From assembly GCA_008360955.1 (NCBI GenBank), contig LUCM01004817.1, forward strand, positions 224,953 through 288,952: 64,000 bases of DNA. Direction: 5' to 3'. A model generated the notes under the pieces. That model was not told the origin of the DNA, did no database searches, and saw only the letters and a program-made list of their open reading frames with translations. Origin of the DNA: Fasciolopsis buskii. Lineage: Eukaryota; Platyhelminthes; Trematoda; Plagiorchiida; Fasciolidae. Of this stretch, positions 36,636 through 48,557 are shown piece after piece; the first letter of the stretch is position 1; the number at the start of each line of letters is the position of its first letter. Position numbers and translations under genes: made by a program.

Positions 36636-36680
36636 ATATATATATATATATATGTGCATGCGTATGTGTGTGTGTGTGTT
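36636..36680 (+). repeat. Compound (AT)n / (GT)n microsatellite in L2
   Basis: AAATATATATATATATATGT followed by a GT run. In L1 (24940-24985) the same place reads AATATATATTATGCGTGCC, and the GT run is mostly missing. This shows how strongly the two copies differ at simple repeats. Confidence 0.85.
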
Positions 36681-39600
36681 TAACAACGGCGGTGGGCAGG
36701 TGTCTCATCGGGGCAGTGGGTTGACTGATCGGTCTCAGTCACCGTTACCCACTCATCTACCACCAACCCCTCCTCCCAAAGCCGAATACAGTCAATGAAC
36801 CGAAGAGCACAACAACAAGAACAACGACGACATCAACATTGGCGTCATGTGAAATTCTGGAAGACAGCAAACTCGTCTCCATCAAAGAACTAGGAAAATA
36901 TTGTGGAAACCGTCAAGAAAAAGTCCTATTTTGAAACAGATGGCAAATTTTCCTCGATTTTTTATCAGTTACTGATAAAATACAATGTAATTATAACAAT
37001 AAATTCCTTATCACAATAAAGGTACCTTCCATAGACAACGAATGGGATACAGGAGTGCAGTGTGTCGTAAGCCTCTTTCCCCTAACATACTAGAAATTGT
37101 ATATAACACCATAATCATTCTTTATAATCTGAATACTAATTAAATGAAGATAAGTGAACATTAAATTGGTACGAATCGTTTTACTTAGATCAATTATTAT
37201 TCACATGACATTGTAATGGCTAGCATAACAAAGGAGTTTACAAGCACGGGGATAGCAGGACAGTAGAGTGCCCGATACACATACCTGACGAACGGCAATA
37301 ACCACACAACCTGTAGTGTGCTTTCGCGGAAACTACGTCCGATTATGTTGTGTATAACACACTGCTGACGAAAAAACCCATATTCTTTCTGAAGGTAAGC
37401 CTTGCATAAACCGATGAAAAACTTGTGATGAATCACCGTGCAAATTTTACATTTGCGCACCATCCAGGCACGCTGCTAACGATTCAGATGAGATTCTAGT
37501 GCTAAATCATACCCCATTTTAACATAAATATGGCGAAATTCAACAAATTTTATCGAGATAAGCCCTAGGATCTGCTTAAACTCTGTGCATTTATGCTTAT
37601 TTAGTATCAGTCCTATGGACTATGTACCTACGCAAGTTTCACGTACCAAACGATCAGTAACTCCATCTAATCGACCTAAAGTGGTCGTTTGATCACACCA
37701 CTGGCACTGACTTTGAAGTGGGGCAGGCTCCAAATGAATCAATCAGATTCCTTATCATCGATAGTGTGCTCAAAGATGTTTTCCAATGAGTAGAAACTAG
37801 AGATCAACTCAGTTTACAAGGTGCAATGGAGCACGTGTCAAGTAGTACCATATAGATAAATAACGCTTTTCTTTGAAGCGAAACAGTGAAATTAGGGGGA
37901 AGAGAGGCTGGGCATAGTAAAAAGCCTTCGGGGAAAGCAGGAGCATGATGCGTACATCGTTTGAATGGCCTAATGAGGATGAAAACAAGATGCACTATTC
38001 GGACTCGCAATCAGTGTACGGAATTCGGTCAGTCACGGTAACGAACGGATATGAATTACCAATAGCCACTGAACTGGCCCCGATTCGAGCAACGCGAATG
38101 ATGTCAATAAGAAAAACACAACAGAATGGAAACAAGTTTGAATTGTATTTACAACTCACGGATTTATATACAAGGTTGGAAGTACTCCGATTGGCGGAAT
38201 TCATTTCGTCCAGTCGCCTTCGCGGAATGTTTGGATTTCACGATCGCTTGTCGTTACGACTCTCATTGGCTCCTTGTCTACGCAGACCGGCGTGAAGCTG
38301 TACTGGACTGTATCACGGGACTTGCACGTAAACTCACCACACATACCCTCGGTTGAGAAATTTGGCTTGCATCACATAAGGGGTACAGTGAATGACTCCC
38401 GGTTGAAGTACACGCGCTGAAGCGTAAACCCAAATGAAAAACGAGAAATCTTATCCACAATAGTGTTAAATTGGATATGAACTGTATATTGGATACGCAG
38501 AAATGAGATCGTTGTTCAAGTCGGTGCCTGAACCGGAATGCCTAGGTAATGGACAAGCAATTGCACCAGACGATAATCTGCGACGTGCAGAAATGTGTTT
38601 GTGAATTTGGTCAATACCAGAAATTATATTGAGTAATCATTTGAAAACAGTTTTTTAATCAGACACTTATGTTTGCCCGAATCCCGCTTACTCACTCATT
38701 AAATTGGAACAATAGAGTGAACTGTATGTAATTTGGCCCATTCTAATTTGAAGAGTCTGTCAAGACGCCGAGCCTTACCATCCGGAAGTAGAAGTTAGTA
38801 GCATCTTGAATTACAAAGTGGAAAAAATGGTCCAAACAGTGATTCACAGTCTTACAAAAAACATGCACAAAGTATACATGTGTGTGTGTTCGTTCTGAAA
38901 CAAAATAATCAACATATTCAGCACCTGATGGGTTCAAACGCAAGGACTTGAAGGCAACGGAGTAAATCTGTTGCTTAGAAAATTGTGAATTTCAGGCAAT
39001 TTTAGGAATTATATGGAATGCAAGTGCTGGATTTTCCATTTGATTTTTGTTTCGCTTCCTATTAATTACAGTGGTAGCACACGCAATACGACGAAAAAAC
39101 AATTGGCGAACAGATATGCTAATATTATCGCAGAGTGTGTAAACCACCTCGGGGGTGCTTTTCAACCTTATCGATGTTGAATCACGATGTACATTAGTGA
39201 TTTCTGTGTAAACTGGCAATTTTCTTTAATGAACAATGTTGGGAATGCACTTTTTCCTTCTTCCCTATCCCAGCACACTACAGACGTTGTTGTCGGTAAT
39301 TCCGTTTCTCTACCTCCTGTACAATGTTTGAATTACTCAGGTGTGCTGCCCACGGTTTTGTTTTATTGCACCAAACTCGCTTGCTGACTGGTCCATTCTG
39401 GACTTTCAGTTAGTCCTAACTAAATCGAGTTATGTGAATGGTGCACGGGGTTTTATAGATCATTGTTTACTTGCGGTACGTCGCACCTACAACCCGAATG
39501 CAGTCCCAAAAGGACTAACTCTTTCCAACTATCTCCGATTGTATTTGTGTATTAGATTCATTATATTGAACTTCATTGTCGTTTTATTAAGTTTCTAACG

Positions 39601-39775
39601 TAACAGTCCAGTTTTGTGCACTTCCAAGTTTGCAAAAGTTTTTCCTCTCCACTCTGCCCAGCGATCTTGTTCCCGATGTTGCTCCCTTTATTAATGAAGT
39701 TACAGAACACATAATTTTCTGGAAGGGGACCGCGGCTAATAGAGGCCTACCCGGTGGAAAGTTGACAGGGGGTTG
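36681..39775. other. No supported gene within L2
   Basis: Copy of 24986-28364. The acceptor of the candidate exon at 27491 is present at about 39070, but the frame after it is broken. Confidence 0.4.
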
Positions 39776-39840
39776 GCGGATTCGAACTCACATCCTTCAT
39801 GTCTAAGAGCCACGGCCCTAGTTGTTTGGCCACCACCGGA
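39776..39840 (-). repeat. tRNA-derived SINE head (L2 copy)
   Basis: B-box GTTCGAATCC on the minus strand at 39787-39778 and a damaged A-box near 39835. Counterpart of 28365-28446. Confidence 0.55.
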
Positions 39841-42800
39841 GTGACATTGCGTAGACATCCCATGCTTACATTTCACTGCATGGGACCTAACAAAAATGGA
39901 TGACGATATTTGTGCACACTAAACACCTAATATTTTTGGTGTCGGTCACAAAAGATCCTGCTCAGTCTCCTTCTAGTCTTCTGTTTCCTTTAATTATGAA
40001 GCGAAAATGCACTTTAGATTCTATTGAGGGCAGGGGTTAAACTCTAAACTGTCGAAAGAATTGCAGCAGTAGCATTGTAATGGTAATATAAACCATTTTA
40101 ATGTTTATGCGTATATATTTATATATATAACAAATCTTAGTACAGATCATAAGCCACTGGAATCACGGTGAAGAACTAAAACAGCGAGCAATGAAGATGG
40201 AAGAAAAAGAAACAAGTTACAGAGTTAAACATACGGTCCTTTTATTCCCCATCACGTAATCGGCTGCCTATCGAGATTCATGGTTTCTTTTTTATTCTTT
40301 CCTATCTTTTATTTATCTTATTATTAAGACAGCAAAGAACGTTGTTTTCAGGAATGCCAACAGAGAACTTCCAAGTGGGAAAGCCGAACGCAGGTGCAGC
40401 ACTCGAACCCGTTTGGAATGCTGTGATGCTTCATATTATCCAGTTGTCCAAACCGAAGTAGAAGGTTGGTTTGGGGGACCCTATACCGAGCATTTAGCAA
40501 GTGGTCTAACTCACAAGGCAGCGGACAGTCTGAGTTTCACGTAATTCACTGGGGACTGGTAACTGATTGCTCAGCCCATAAGTTCTTTGAACGAAACTAA
40601 ATATCCTGGATCCTCGGTGCAACTCTTTGCCACCGATGCTGGCGAAGAAACAGCCATATGTTTCTTACGCCGCCTGTGGTTGGTTCGGAATCAGGATTTA
40701 GCCAACTTCCTATGCTGATTACCAAATGCCAGTCAACCAGATGGACGGCGTCGGTTATTCCCCTTCGTCCTCGTACTTTTTGCGGAAACATCGCCTCGAG
40801 AAATCAGTTTGCTGGACTTTCTCAGTAAAGACTGTTTGAGACGCCGTTCATTTCCGAGCACCTCAAAAGACATACTAGGTGAATGGCCGGTTCGCAGTCT
40901 GGGATTCTCACCCCCGAATCCCGCTGAGACATTCTGAGAAAAGACGGATAGTGGTAATAATAGGAAAGGCTAATAATAATCCAATAATTGACCTTTGCGG
41001 TTTGTTCTTCCAAACCGCTAGTCTCCTCGGATAACCGATAAATGATGTATCCACCATAGGAAGCGATGACTATAAGGGTAGCAGTAGGTGATCCCGCAAA
41101 AACCTACGTCGTGCAAATTTGACATAAGACGAACTTTTGAGAATCAGTTCCGAAGGAATCCTAGTGCGAAAGCTGCGTTTTCGCATTCGTTTACACCGAT
41201 TTGGTGCAGAGGACAAATCTGAGTGAATTTGCACAGATGCCGATTCCTAACAAGATAAATGGAACCCTTGTACCGTGTTTCTTTCGCATTCCTTATAACG
41301 AAATGAGTACCTACACAGCTTAAAACTAATTGCCCGGCAAATCGATACATAACTAATTTTTTTCCTTCTTCTATTCAATGCATAATGAGGAAGGATCAGG
41401 GCTTAAATAAGACGTGACAGGTGGCGCAAAGAATCGAACGCGAAATATTCACGTGCCAATGGGATGACCTGATTACAACGCAAACATGGGAGAGGGTGTC
41501 TCATATGGCACGTGCGAGCACGAATGACGTTGGAAACGGCTATACGACGGGTAGATAACCTTATTTGGATGGCATAAACTGCGGATGTAACAGCTTGGCA
41601 CAGTTCCGAGGCCCTCTCTCGATGTGAAGAAGCCGCGCCGACTTCCGTCACAATATATATAACAACATTTTGGTGTTACAGATTGCGAAGATGGGGGCTT
41701 AGATCGATCGCACCGGATATCATCTCCACTCGACACTCCGTCACTCATGTTCCTACGGAGCAACGGAGACCTTAGCACGATCAGTAGTGAGCGCGATGAA
41801 GTTCACGATTATGCGGAAGCTGTGCAATTTGGAAACATCCCAGACAATTTCGTTCTCCAATACAGAAAGGTAGAGTATGCCTAAACAATGAAAAACCCAG
41901 ATAAGCTACTCGCATCCTGACAGAAGTGATGTTCGTTTTGCAGAAACGAGCATCAAAAAACAACTGAAACAAGCAACAGTAGAGACAACCAACCTGAATA
42001 ATGCTACTGTGCACTGATGACAGGTCTAAGGAGGGTAAAAGTCTGGATCATCAATCACTCACCGTGCTTGTTGCGAAATATCACTCAGTGCATCGGGTTC
42101 CAGTACTGAAGTCGGTCCGGTTAGCAAGTACGACTGAAGAGGAAAGTTTGAAGGAAAAACATTGCATGGTGGATACATGTTGTAGCAAGTTGTGGTTTTA
42201 GTGCCGCCTGCATTTATACCAACCAGCCAATTGGAAACGTGGCAATCCAGTAAAAAAGGGTCAAATTCGGTGAATGCACAAATGAGTTGTAAGTAAGTGT
42301 TTCACGTGATTTTCAGTTGCTGATATCTAACCACTTCTGATTGCTTGCTTTGGAGTCGGAGCAGTTTCAACGCGTGCTGCTGCAGCATGCGTCACATTTC
42401 ACAGATCGTGCGTCGGCTGCGTCATTAACGACACTGCGAAATCGGTACTACTGATTGACAAGCAGAGAAAACGGTTAGTATTATTAATCTACTTTGCTTT
42501 CTTTATGTAGTGTGCATTGATCGAATGAAGCGGCGAATGAAGCGGCGAATGGAGGCCACGTTTTGGATTGTTGGGCACAGAACGAATCAACGGGAGATTT
42601 GAATCCGCGCCATTCACAGTCCAACGTCAGTAATTTAACTTCTTACTTAAAGCTGTGAACAGAAAATACTGATGTCAATTCGACCCTAATAGAACTAATG
42701 CGTAGGAAGAAATATGAACACCAATCATCACTATTTATAATTTAGACAACCTAGATAAAGAGACTAGCTTACATTAGCTGAGATTGTGTGAAACGATTGC

Positions 42801-45654
42801 ACAAACACAACGTCTCAGTTCGCGGAACTATCTCTCCACTATAACATCGGTATGGGAAAACAGCGTTTCATAAAGAACAGTTTGACTTATTTGCGGTGGC
42901 ATTAACTGCAGACTAAAAGTATCAAAATGTTTTTTCTTGTTATAAGAAACAGAAAGGATATTTTAATGAACGGTGATTTTTCCGTTTTAATCATTGCTCT
43001 GGTATTGGAGAGTGAGAGTTCGGTATGCCAGTCCGACGCTAGGCGAACAGATGGATGCCACGCTCGAGATTTCCGACTGATGGATGTTAATCGACTCATT
43101 GGAAAATTCTGTTTTGGTTGCCAAGCCACGAAAGTCCATTAAGATAGATGATACGTGCTTAACTAATTTGGACGGATAATCAGTGATCGATAAAAGAAAG
43201 ACCCAAAAATCATTCAGTATGGTTTTACAGCTATGTCGGTTGAGCATGTGCGGTTCATATGTATGGGAATGATTAGAATCCCGCCAAGATCGACTACTTT
43301 TCGCATTCGGAACAATTTTAAACTTTTCTATTAGTAATAACATCTATTTGTGATATTCATCTGTTCATGAAATTATCGGCGGTAACCAAGCCGTAAATAA
43401 TGCAACGCCTGATAGTGGGCATTTCGAACTCAGCTGCTACAGATGTCTGTCCACCACTCAGTCGGCAGACTTGATTCGGTGCCAGTAGGCTTCGTGAAAT
43501 AAAATACTGTAATATATTTATGAATTGGTAATGGAGAACGCAAAAATTTATTACAACAACCGTCACCATTAATAATGTCATAGCGCTGTGCTCTGCACGC
43601 AGGTGAGAATGGCAACTCCAACAGTTCTTCCTTATCAACTTAAATTACCCGACCACGTCACTGGCCATATGAAGTTTGGTGGTAATTTAAAGAACAGGAA
43701 AAAAACAAATCGGAAATAATACAATTTTATATATTCCCCATTTGTGTCATTTGTTCGAAAACAGTTTGCACGATTGGGAGCGATTGCCTACGATTTTTTT
43801 TCACTTTTTGAAACGTGTTACTTTAATTGCCGTCAGCATACTGTGTCTACCGACCATGTTTATGTAAATATGCAGGCCTCATTCCACACATATCCATGCA
43901 TTTTTCTGCATCTGGATCTGTTAGGCCTACATTTTCTCAAAATGAACAATATAAGAGAACAAAGTCAATAGTTTGGGCTGTGTGAAGATGGCGACCTCAC
44001 GCCAGTAAAGTATCTGTTCTAGATAGTTCATAATTTATAACAGTGTCTTCTTGACCCGAATCAACCAAACTGAAGAACGGCATTTATAATCCGATATAGT
44101 CCTCTCAACCGCAAATGCAGGACTGGCATGTTGGAAGGGAAAATATGACACGAATAACAAATAAATAACGCTATACCGTCAAAAGACGATGATTGTACGA
44201 CTGTCTGTAACGTGGAAGTGAATGTGCCAGATCATACCGTATGCAACACATGATCTTTCAGCCCATTGCCAATTAAAAAACGCTCTTTTGTGTTGTATCG
44301 GTCCGAGCTTATCGACCCCAATGACTCGATGCCTGTGAACACGCATTCCGCTTGATCCGTGAACGATCTACTTTCCAGACATTTGCTCTGGCTCTTCCAA
44401 AGGTGGATTCACAATGGTGCACATCGAGGAGGGTTCCAAAAGAACACTATCTGGAGGTCATATTGCTATCGTCTGACATCCCAGCTGTGGCCAACTAGCA
44501 AGTTTTACATTTCGAAATGTCTCTTTCATCTTGTCATTCAAGTTTGCTCACTGATTCGAATCATAGGATGCGCCTTAAGCCCAGTCGATTGATACTCAAG
44601 TCGAAATATACTGGCCGGTTCAGGTCGAATGGGGAAAAAATGTCATGCATCCGATGAACTGTTTGTGCATGAAAAAGACTGGAGGCTGATTGGTTATCTA
44701 AGGACGCCGTCGCTTTGGCGTGTTTCGTCCAGCTGATTGCAATGCCAGAGCCCGTGGACGTGCTTGGGAGCAATTATTCTCATCTTGCTATTTATTCATG
44801 ACTCGGAAATTTTCATTACTGAAAACTCCAACTTCACGTGAAATTTTCTTACCATTCTAGATGCAGTGGATTAACAAAGAGGTTGATACTGAGGGCCAAC
44901 TAAAGGCACAAACGACCCCCTTTTTGGTACTCTCGTGGTTTATTTATGTGACTTATACTGCGTCCAGCAGTTCTGCTGTTGATTAGTTAGCATACTGTCA
45001 CAAAAGTAATATTTCACATATGCAATCGCGGATGTGCTATATGCGAAATGATGAAAGTTTTATGTTGAGCATCTCTTGCAGTAGATGACTGGATTAAAAA
45101 AGCCCGGTCATACCTTACATTCTTCGAAGAACTAGGACAATAATGGATAAATAATAATAGCACTACTACTACTAATAGTAGTACGAGTGTCAGTAGTAGT
45201 GTTAGTATAGTCGGCGCGATAAATTTAATGTTAGTATAAATACTTGTAATGCGCAGGCAGGGTGAAAATTCCATTCCTCCTTAATTTATGCTCTGCTTAA
45301 CTGATATCGGACTACTACGGCTGAACATTGTTTTGGTCGTCGTTCATTTTGCATCCGGTACACTTGCTTTTTAGTTTTGTTGCCTGTGCCTTCTAATTGA
45401 GATTACTTTTCTGAGTCGAACGCCTTCACCACATGATGTTGCACCTATCCGTCACTGATTTACACGCTTACTGTCCGCTAGCTCACAGCGATCGACCCCT
45501 ACTCATAGATCACTTCTCGGCGGGTAGCCTGAGTACGACGAAGAAGACTTTGGATATGACCCACACAGCTTGATTACTTGGCACATTTCAGTAGTAGGAG
45601 ATTGAATGTTTTCATGAAATAATAATTCACCATGTGATATGATCGCTCAGTTGA
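39841..45654. other. No supported gene within L2
   Basis: Copy of L1 sequence with many indels; no frame can be trusted. The 12-bp minisatellite recurs at about 42523-42556. Confidence 0.4.
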
Positions 45655-45985
45655 CGATAAAGAAAGCATGGAAGCAGTACCCAGCTGTTTGATCCTTGTT
45701 AGGAATCATCAGCAGTGCATATCCACCGCGCCCGAACTGGGACGCGATCATGTGGTGAAGTTGAACAAACCGTTCACAGCCTGTCCGGTAGCGTAATGGC
45801 CAAGGCGTTCGACTCAGAATCGTTCGTCCCGGGTTCGCGTCCCAGTTCGGAAGCGATCCATATGCACTGCTCGTCATTCTTAACAAGGATCAAACACCTG
45901 TACACTGCTTCCATGGTTTCCACATGCTCAGTTGTGTGATCATATCACATGGTGAATTGTACATAAACATGGTGAATTATTTCAT
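45655..45985. repeat. Head-to-head inverted SINE pair (L2 copy)
   Basis: The left arm is minus strand: CCTTGTTAGGAATCATCAGC, AGTGCATATCCACC, GCCCGAACTGGGACGCGATC. The right arm is plus strand: leader GTGGTGAAGTTGAACAAACC, A-box-like GGTAGCGTAATGGCCAAGGC from 45788, B-box GGGTTCGCGTCC at about 45831. Its body continues CAGTTCGG, TTAACAAGGATCAAACACC and CCATGGTTTCC, with tail CACATGGTGAATT. The arms can pair over the B-box and body modules. The left arm lacks a tRNA head. Confidence 0.7.
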
Positions 45986-46239
45986 GAAAACATTCAATCT
46001 CCTACTACTAAAATGAGATTACTTTATAGACATTTGGTATAGTCATTGGCCACCCTTATTCAGGACAGTTTGTTTTATCAGGATCTAGTTTTATTTGATC
46101 TCTCACGTTGGTTGATCATAGACGTTCGGGTAGTATACTTTGACTTTTAGCTGCCACGCCCTGTAAATTTTTTCTGGGTCTGATCATTCACGTAGAAAGT
46201 TTTGTATCTGCTTGGACCACGTGATGGATACTTTCTATC

Positions 46240-46395
46240 ATTCGTCCCGGGTCCGCGTTTCACTTTGGACGCGGTGGATATCTGCACTGTTGATGACTCC
46301 TAACAAGGACGAAACAAATGTATATTTCTTCCACGGTTTCCAAATAATGAGTTAAGTCATGATATCATATGATGAATTATGTCACGATACTTTCT
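46240..46395 (+). repeat. SINE, 5' truncated
   Basis: TTCGTCCCGGGTCCGCGTTT, GGACGCGGTGGATATCTGCA, CTCCTAACAAGGACGAAACA, CTTCCACGGTTTCC, GATATCATATGATGAATT. Same body and tail modules as 17519-17706. The tRNA A-box part is missing. The L1 version of this SINE is cut off by the 25 N gap at 35305. Confidence 0.7.
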
Positions 46396-46661
46396 GTCTA
46401 TTCTTTTTTATAAACTGTTCATTTCACAATAATTTTTTTCCTGTTTTCTGACTAATTTTTGGCTGAGTACTGACTGAGGCCCACCGTTAGGAACATATTT
46501 TTAAACTCATGAACTGTGCCTTAAAATTCATGCATCAGTCTCATTAATATTTGATTTCTGCATCAGTTCATGTCACGCGTGAATTTTACCACTGGGTGAA
46601 TCGAGCTGTGAATTGTTGAGTGAACTTCACCCAGACCGAGACTCGTGAGTTTCGGTCGATA

Positions 46662-46762
46662 CAGTAGTAGTAGTGGTGGTAGCGGTATTGGTAGCACTAG
46701 CGGTAGTGGTAGTGGTAATAATAATAGTAGTAGTAGTAGTGATAGTAATGACAGTGGTAGTA
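46662..46762 (+). repeat. Imperfect trinucleotide array (AGT/GGT/AAT)
   Basis: About 100 bases of period three, mainly AGT and GGT with blocks of AAT and occasional substitutions. Not in a credible reading frame. Confidence 0.85.
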
Positions 46763-47371
46763 AGTGTCAGGGGTAAAATTGCATTATATCTGGCGCGTCT
46801 TCAGACCTAGGATATGGGGAAGCATATGAAATGTAGCGGTGGCTAGCGGTGATAAAATGGCCATGGATGGGTAGCAGCATTCTTCAGAATGCGGTGAGAT
46901 CTCGCATTTTAGTGTTTCTCGGACACACTAGTCCAAGTGGCTGAAGAATTTACCGTGATGCGGCTCTGGTGACTCAACACTGGAAACGAAGTTTCGAAAC
47001 TGGGCAAGTCAAACTTCTTAGATGTATGAACTTACTCTAGTCCATGTGACTGCACCAAGAAGACTGGCTGAGCCCGTTAACACGTTCTGGCTTATTGGAA
47101 AATTGCATAATCACTAGAGATCAGGTAAAGAAACCCGAACGAGAAATCACTTTTCGGCCATATCACTTGGTTGCTTGTGGGCCTGTTCATCTCTTTCTTG
47201 TACGTACTTTGATGAACTAGTTTCTTTGGCTGTATTTGCACACCTTGGGCCCCTTATATCATTTGAACTGTATGCTGATGCATCACGTAGGGACTCATTC
47301 ACAGAGAAAAAAATAAATTTTGGAGCCGGCTCTTTTGCCGGTCCTAGGATTACCATGTCTCTTGAGTGAAC
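46763..47371. other. Unique DNA; minus-strand frame at 47147-47371 is a possible last exon
   Basis: 46763-47146 shows nothing recognisable. From 47371 on the minus strand an open segment reads DMVILGPAKEPAPKFIFFSV and ends DEQAHKQPSDMAEK before a stop at 47147. It joins in phase to the donor at 47475 described in the next entry if the acceptor is TCACTCAAG at about 47373. This joining is speculative, since that acceptor has a weak pyrimidine tract. Confidence 0.25.
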
Positions 47372-47474
47372 TGATCAAAAAGCTTACACAATGGAATACC
47401 GGTCACCCTTTCCCAAACGGTCGTGGATGTTATACCTTTCTACATCTTCTGCCCCATAAACCTATCTTCTTACC

Positions 47475-47693
47475 GTAGACATGAGATGAGACCACGAACA
47501 GTACACCTTACCTCAATCATAGCAGCCAGTAACGACCCAATTGTGGGCAGTCTTCCAGATGGAGGCGGGGTGAATGTTAATCGCGTTTCCGTACCTTTCG
47601 CACTGTTTCCTTCTTCTGTTGGGATTTTGACTAGGTTTTCACAAAAGCTTCTCATTATGATGTTCCACTGTAGTTTTTTTGTCAAACCCTGTT
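47475..47693 (-). CDS. Candidate internal exon, family unknown
   Basis: On the minus strand a frame is open from a possible acceptor GAGAACAG| (about 47693) through KKLQWNIIMRSFCENLVK, then GNSAKGTETRLTFTPPPSGR and LPTIGSLLAAMIE. Two consensus donors follow: GAG|GTAAGG at about 47508 and CTACG|GTAAGA at about 47475; use of the second adds VRCTVRGLISCL. The plus strand is open over the same interval, so coding strand is not certain. The donor quality favours minus. No domain is recognised. The acceptor is weak. Confidence 0.3.
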
Positions 47694-48415
47694 CTCAACC
47701 GGTAATTCTTTGAACTTTGCCAAACTGAAGGCTACCATCTTTCTTAGACTTGCTAGACAGTTATCCGCCATTCGTCGTTTAGTTTTCATGTAACGTCTCA
47801 GGTACCGTTCGAACAGACACGTTCATTTCGCTCAGAACTAATGAACAAAAGTCAGTTGGACACGAACCGTACTATGTCCCAAATCATTTCGGAACTGTTA
47901 CAATAATTGGAACTGTCATCCTAATGATTCAGTCAGATGTTGTTTACATAGGCCTGAAACATGATCTGTCCCGCAAGGACTCTTTAAGTGTACGTGATGT
48001 AAAATGTACGGTATACCTGCATATTGCCGTGCGGTTTACAAGCAGATGTAAATTTGCAATATTTTGTAAAACAGAGACATTTTTTACAAAAACTCGGGAA
48101 TTTTCGATACAAAACGGACTCGGAATAATGCTGAAAATGACTCAATGAGAGTCAAGTGAAATCGTACGAAGGAAGGAATCTGAAAATCTCCACGAATAAA
48201 TCAATTTGATTTTCAGAATACGGTCCACTGGAAGAAAGAGAAAAAAAATTAAAGGGCCCACAAAAGCAAAATTTTCGATTAAATGCATCAAAATGCAGTC
48301 AATTAATTGCTTGCGCATATGCCAATATTCTGCTCGGTCGTTCCTTGATATTTCCGGGGTTGATTGACACTGACTCTCTTTTCCCTGTACAACTGCACAT
48401 TACTCTTGCTCTCGC
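47694..48415. other. No supported gene
   Basis: Unique AT-rich DNA. A frame preceding the acceptor at 48415 is also open (LIACAYANILLGRSLIFPGL), so the next exon candidate could be longer at its 5' end. Confidence 0.35.
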
Positions 48416-48557
48416 AGAGGCCAGTGCTGTCTTCCAAATAGTGATTGAGAAATTAAGCGTTTCTCAACACTCAACTTTTTACATCCCTCGGATACGTAAC
48501 GTGGTCTTTCTTGTACGCGATTTCCAAGTGATTCATGTTATTCCCCCTTCAAGATAG
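48416..48557 (+). CDS. Candidate terminal exon, family unknown
   Basis: A strong acceptor (ACTCTTGCTCTCGCAG|AGGCC) precedes an open frame reading ASAVFQIVIEKLSVSQHS, then FYIPRIRNVVFLVRDFQVIH and a stop at 48555-48557. Hydrophobic and charged residues alternate in a protein-like way. A possible internal donor GATAC|GTAACG at about 48499 would shorten it. The frame is also open upstream of the acceptor for some 40 codons, so the exon may be unspliced there. Unknown function. Confidence 0.25.

Larger units (their letters stand above)
35330..46315 (+). repeat. Duplicated block L2 (copy of L1, 23588-35304)
   Basis: Collinear with L1 from its first to its last base, with frequent indels and without the G-rich insertion. 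It is about 0.7 kb shorter than L1, partly because L2 has more small deletions. It joins contiguously to unique DNA at its right end (ACGAAACAAATG). Many frames open in L1 are broken here and the reverse also occurs. Confidence 0.85.
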
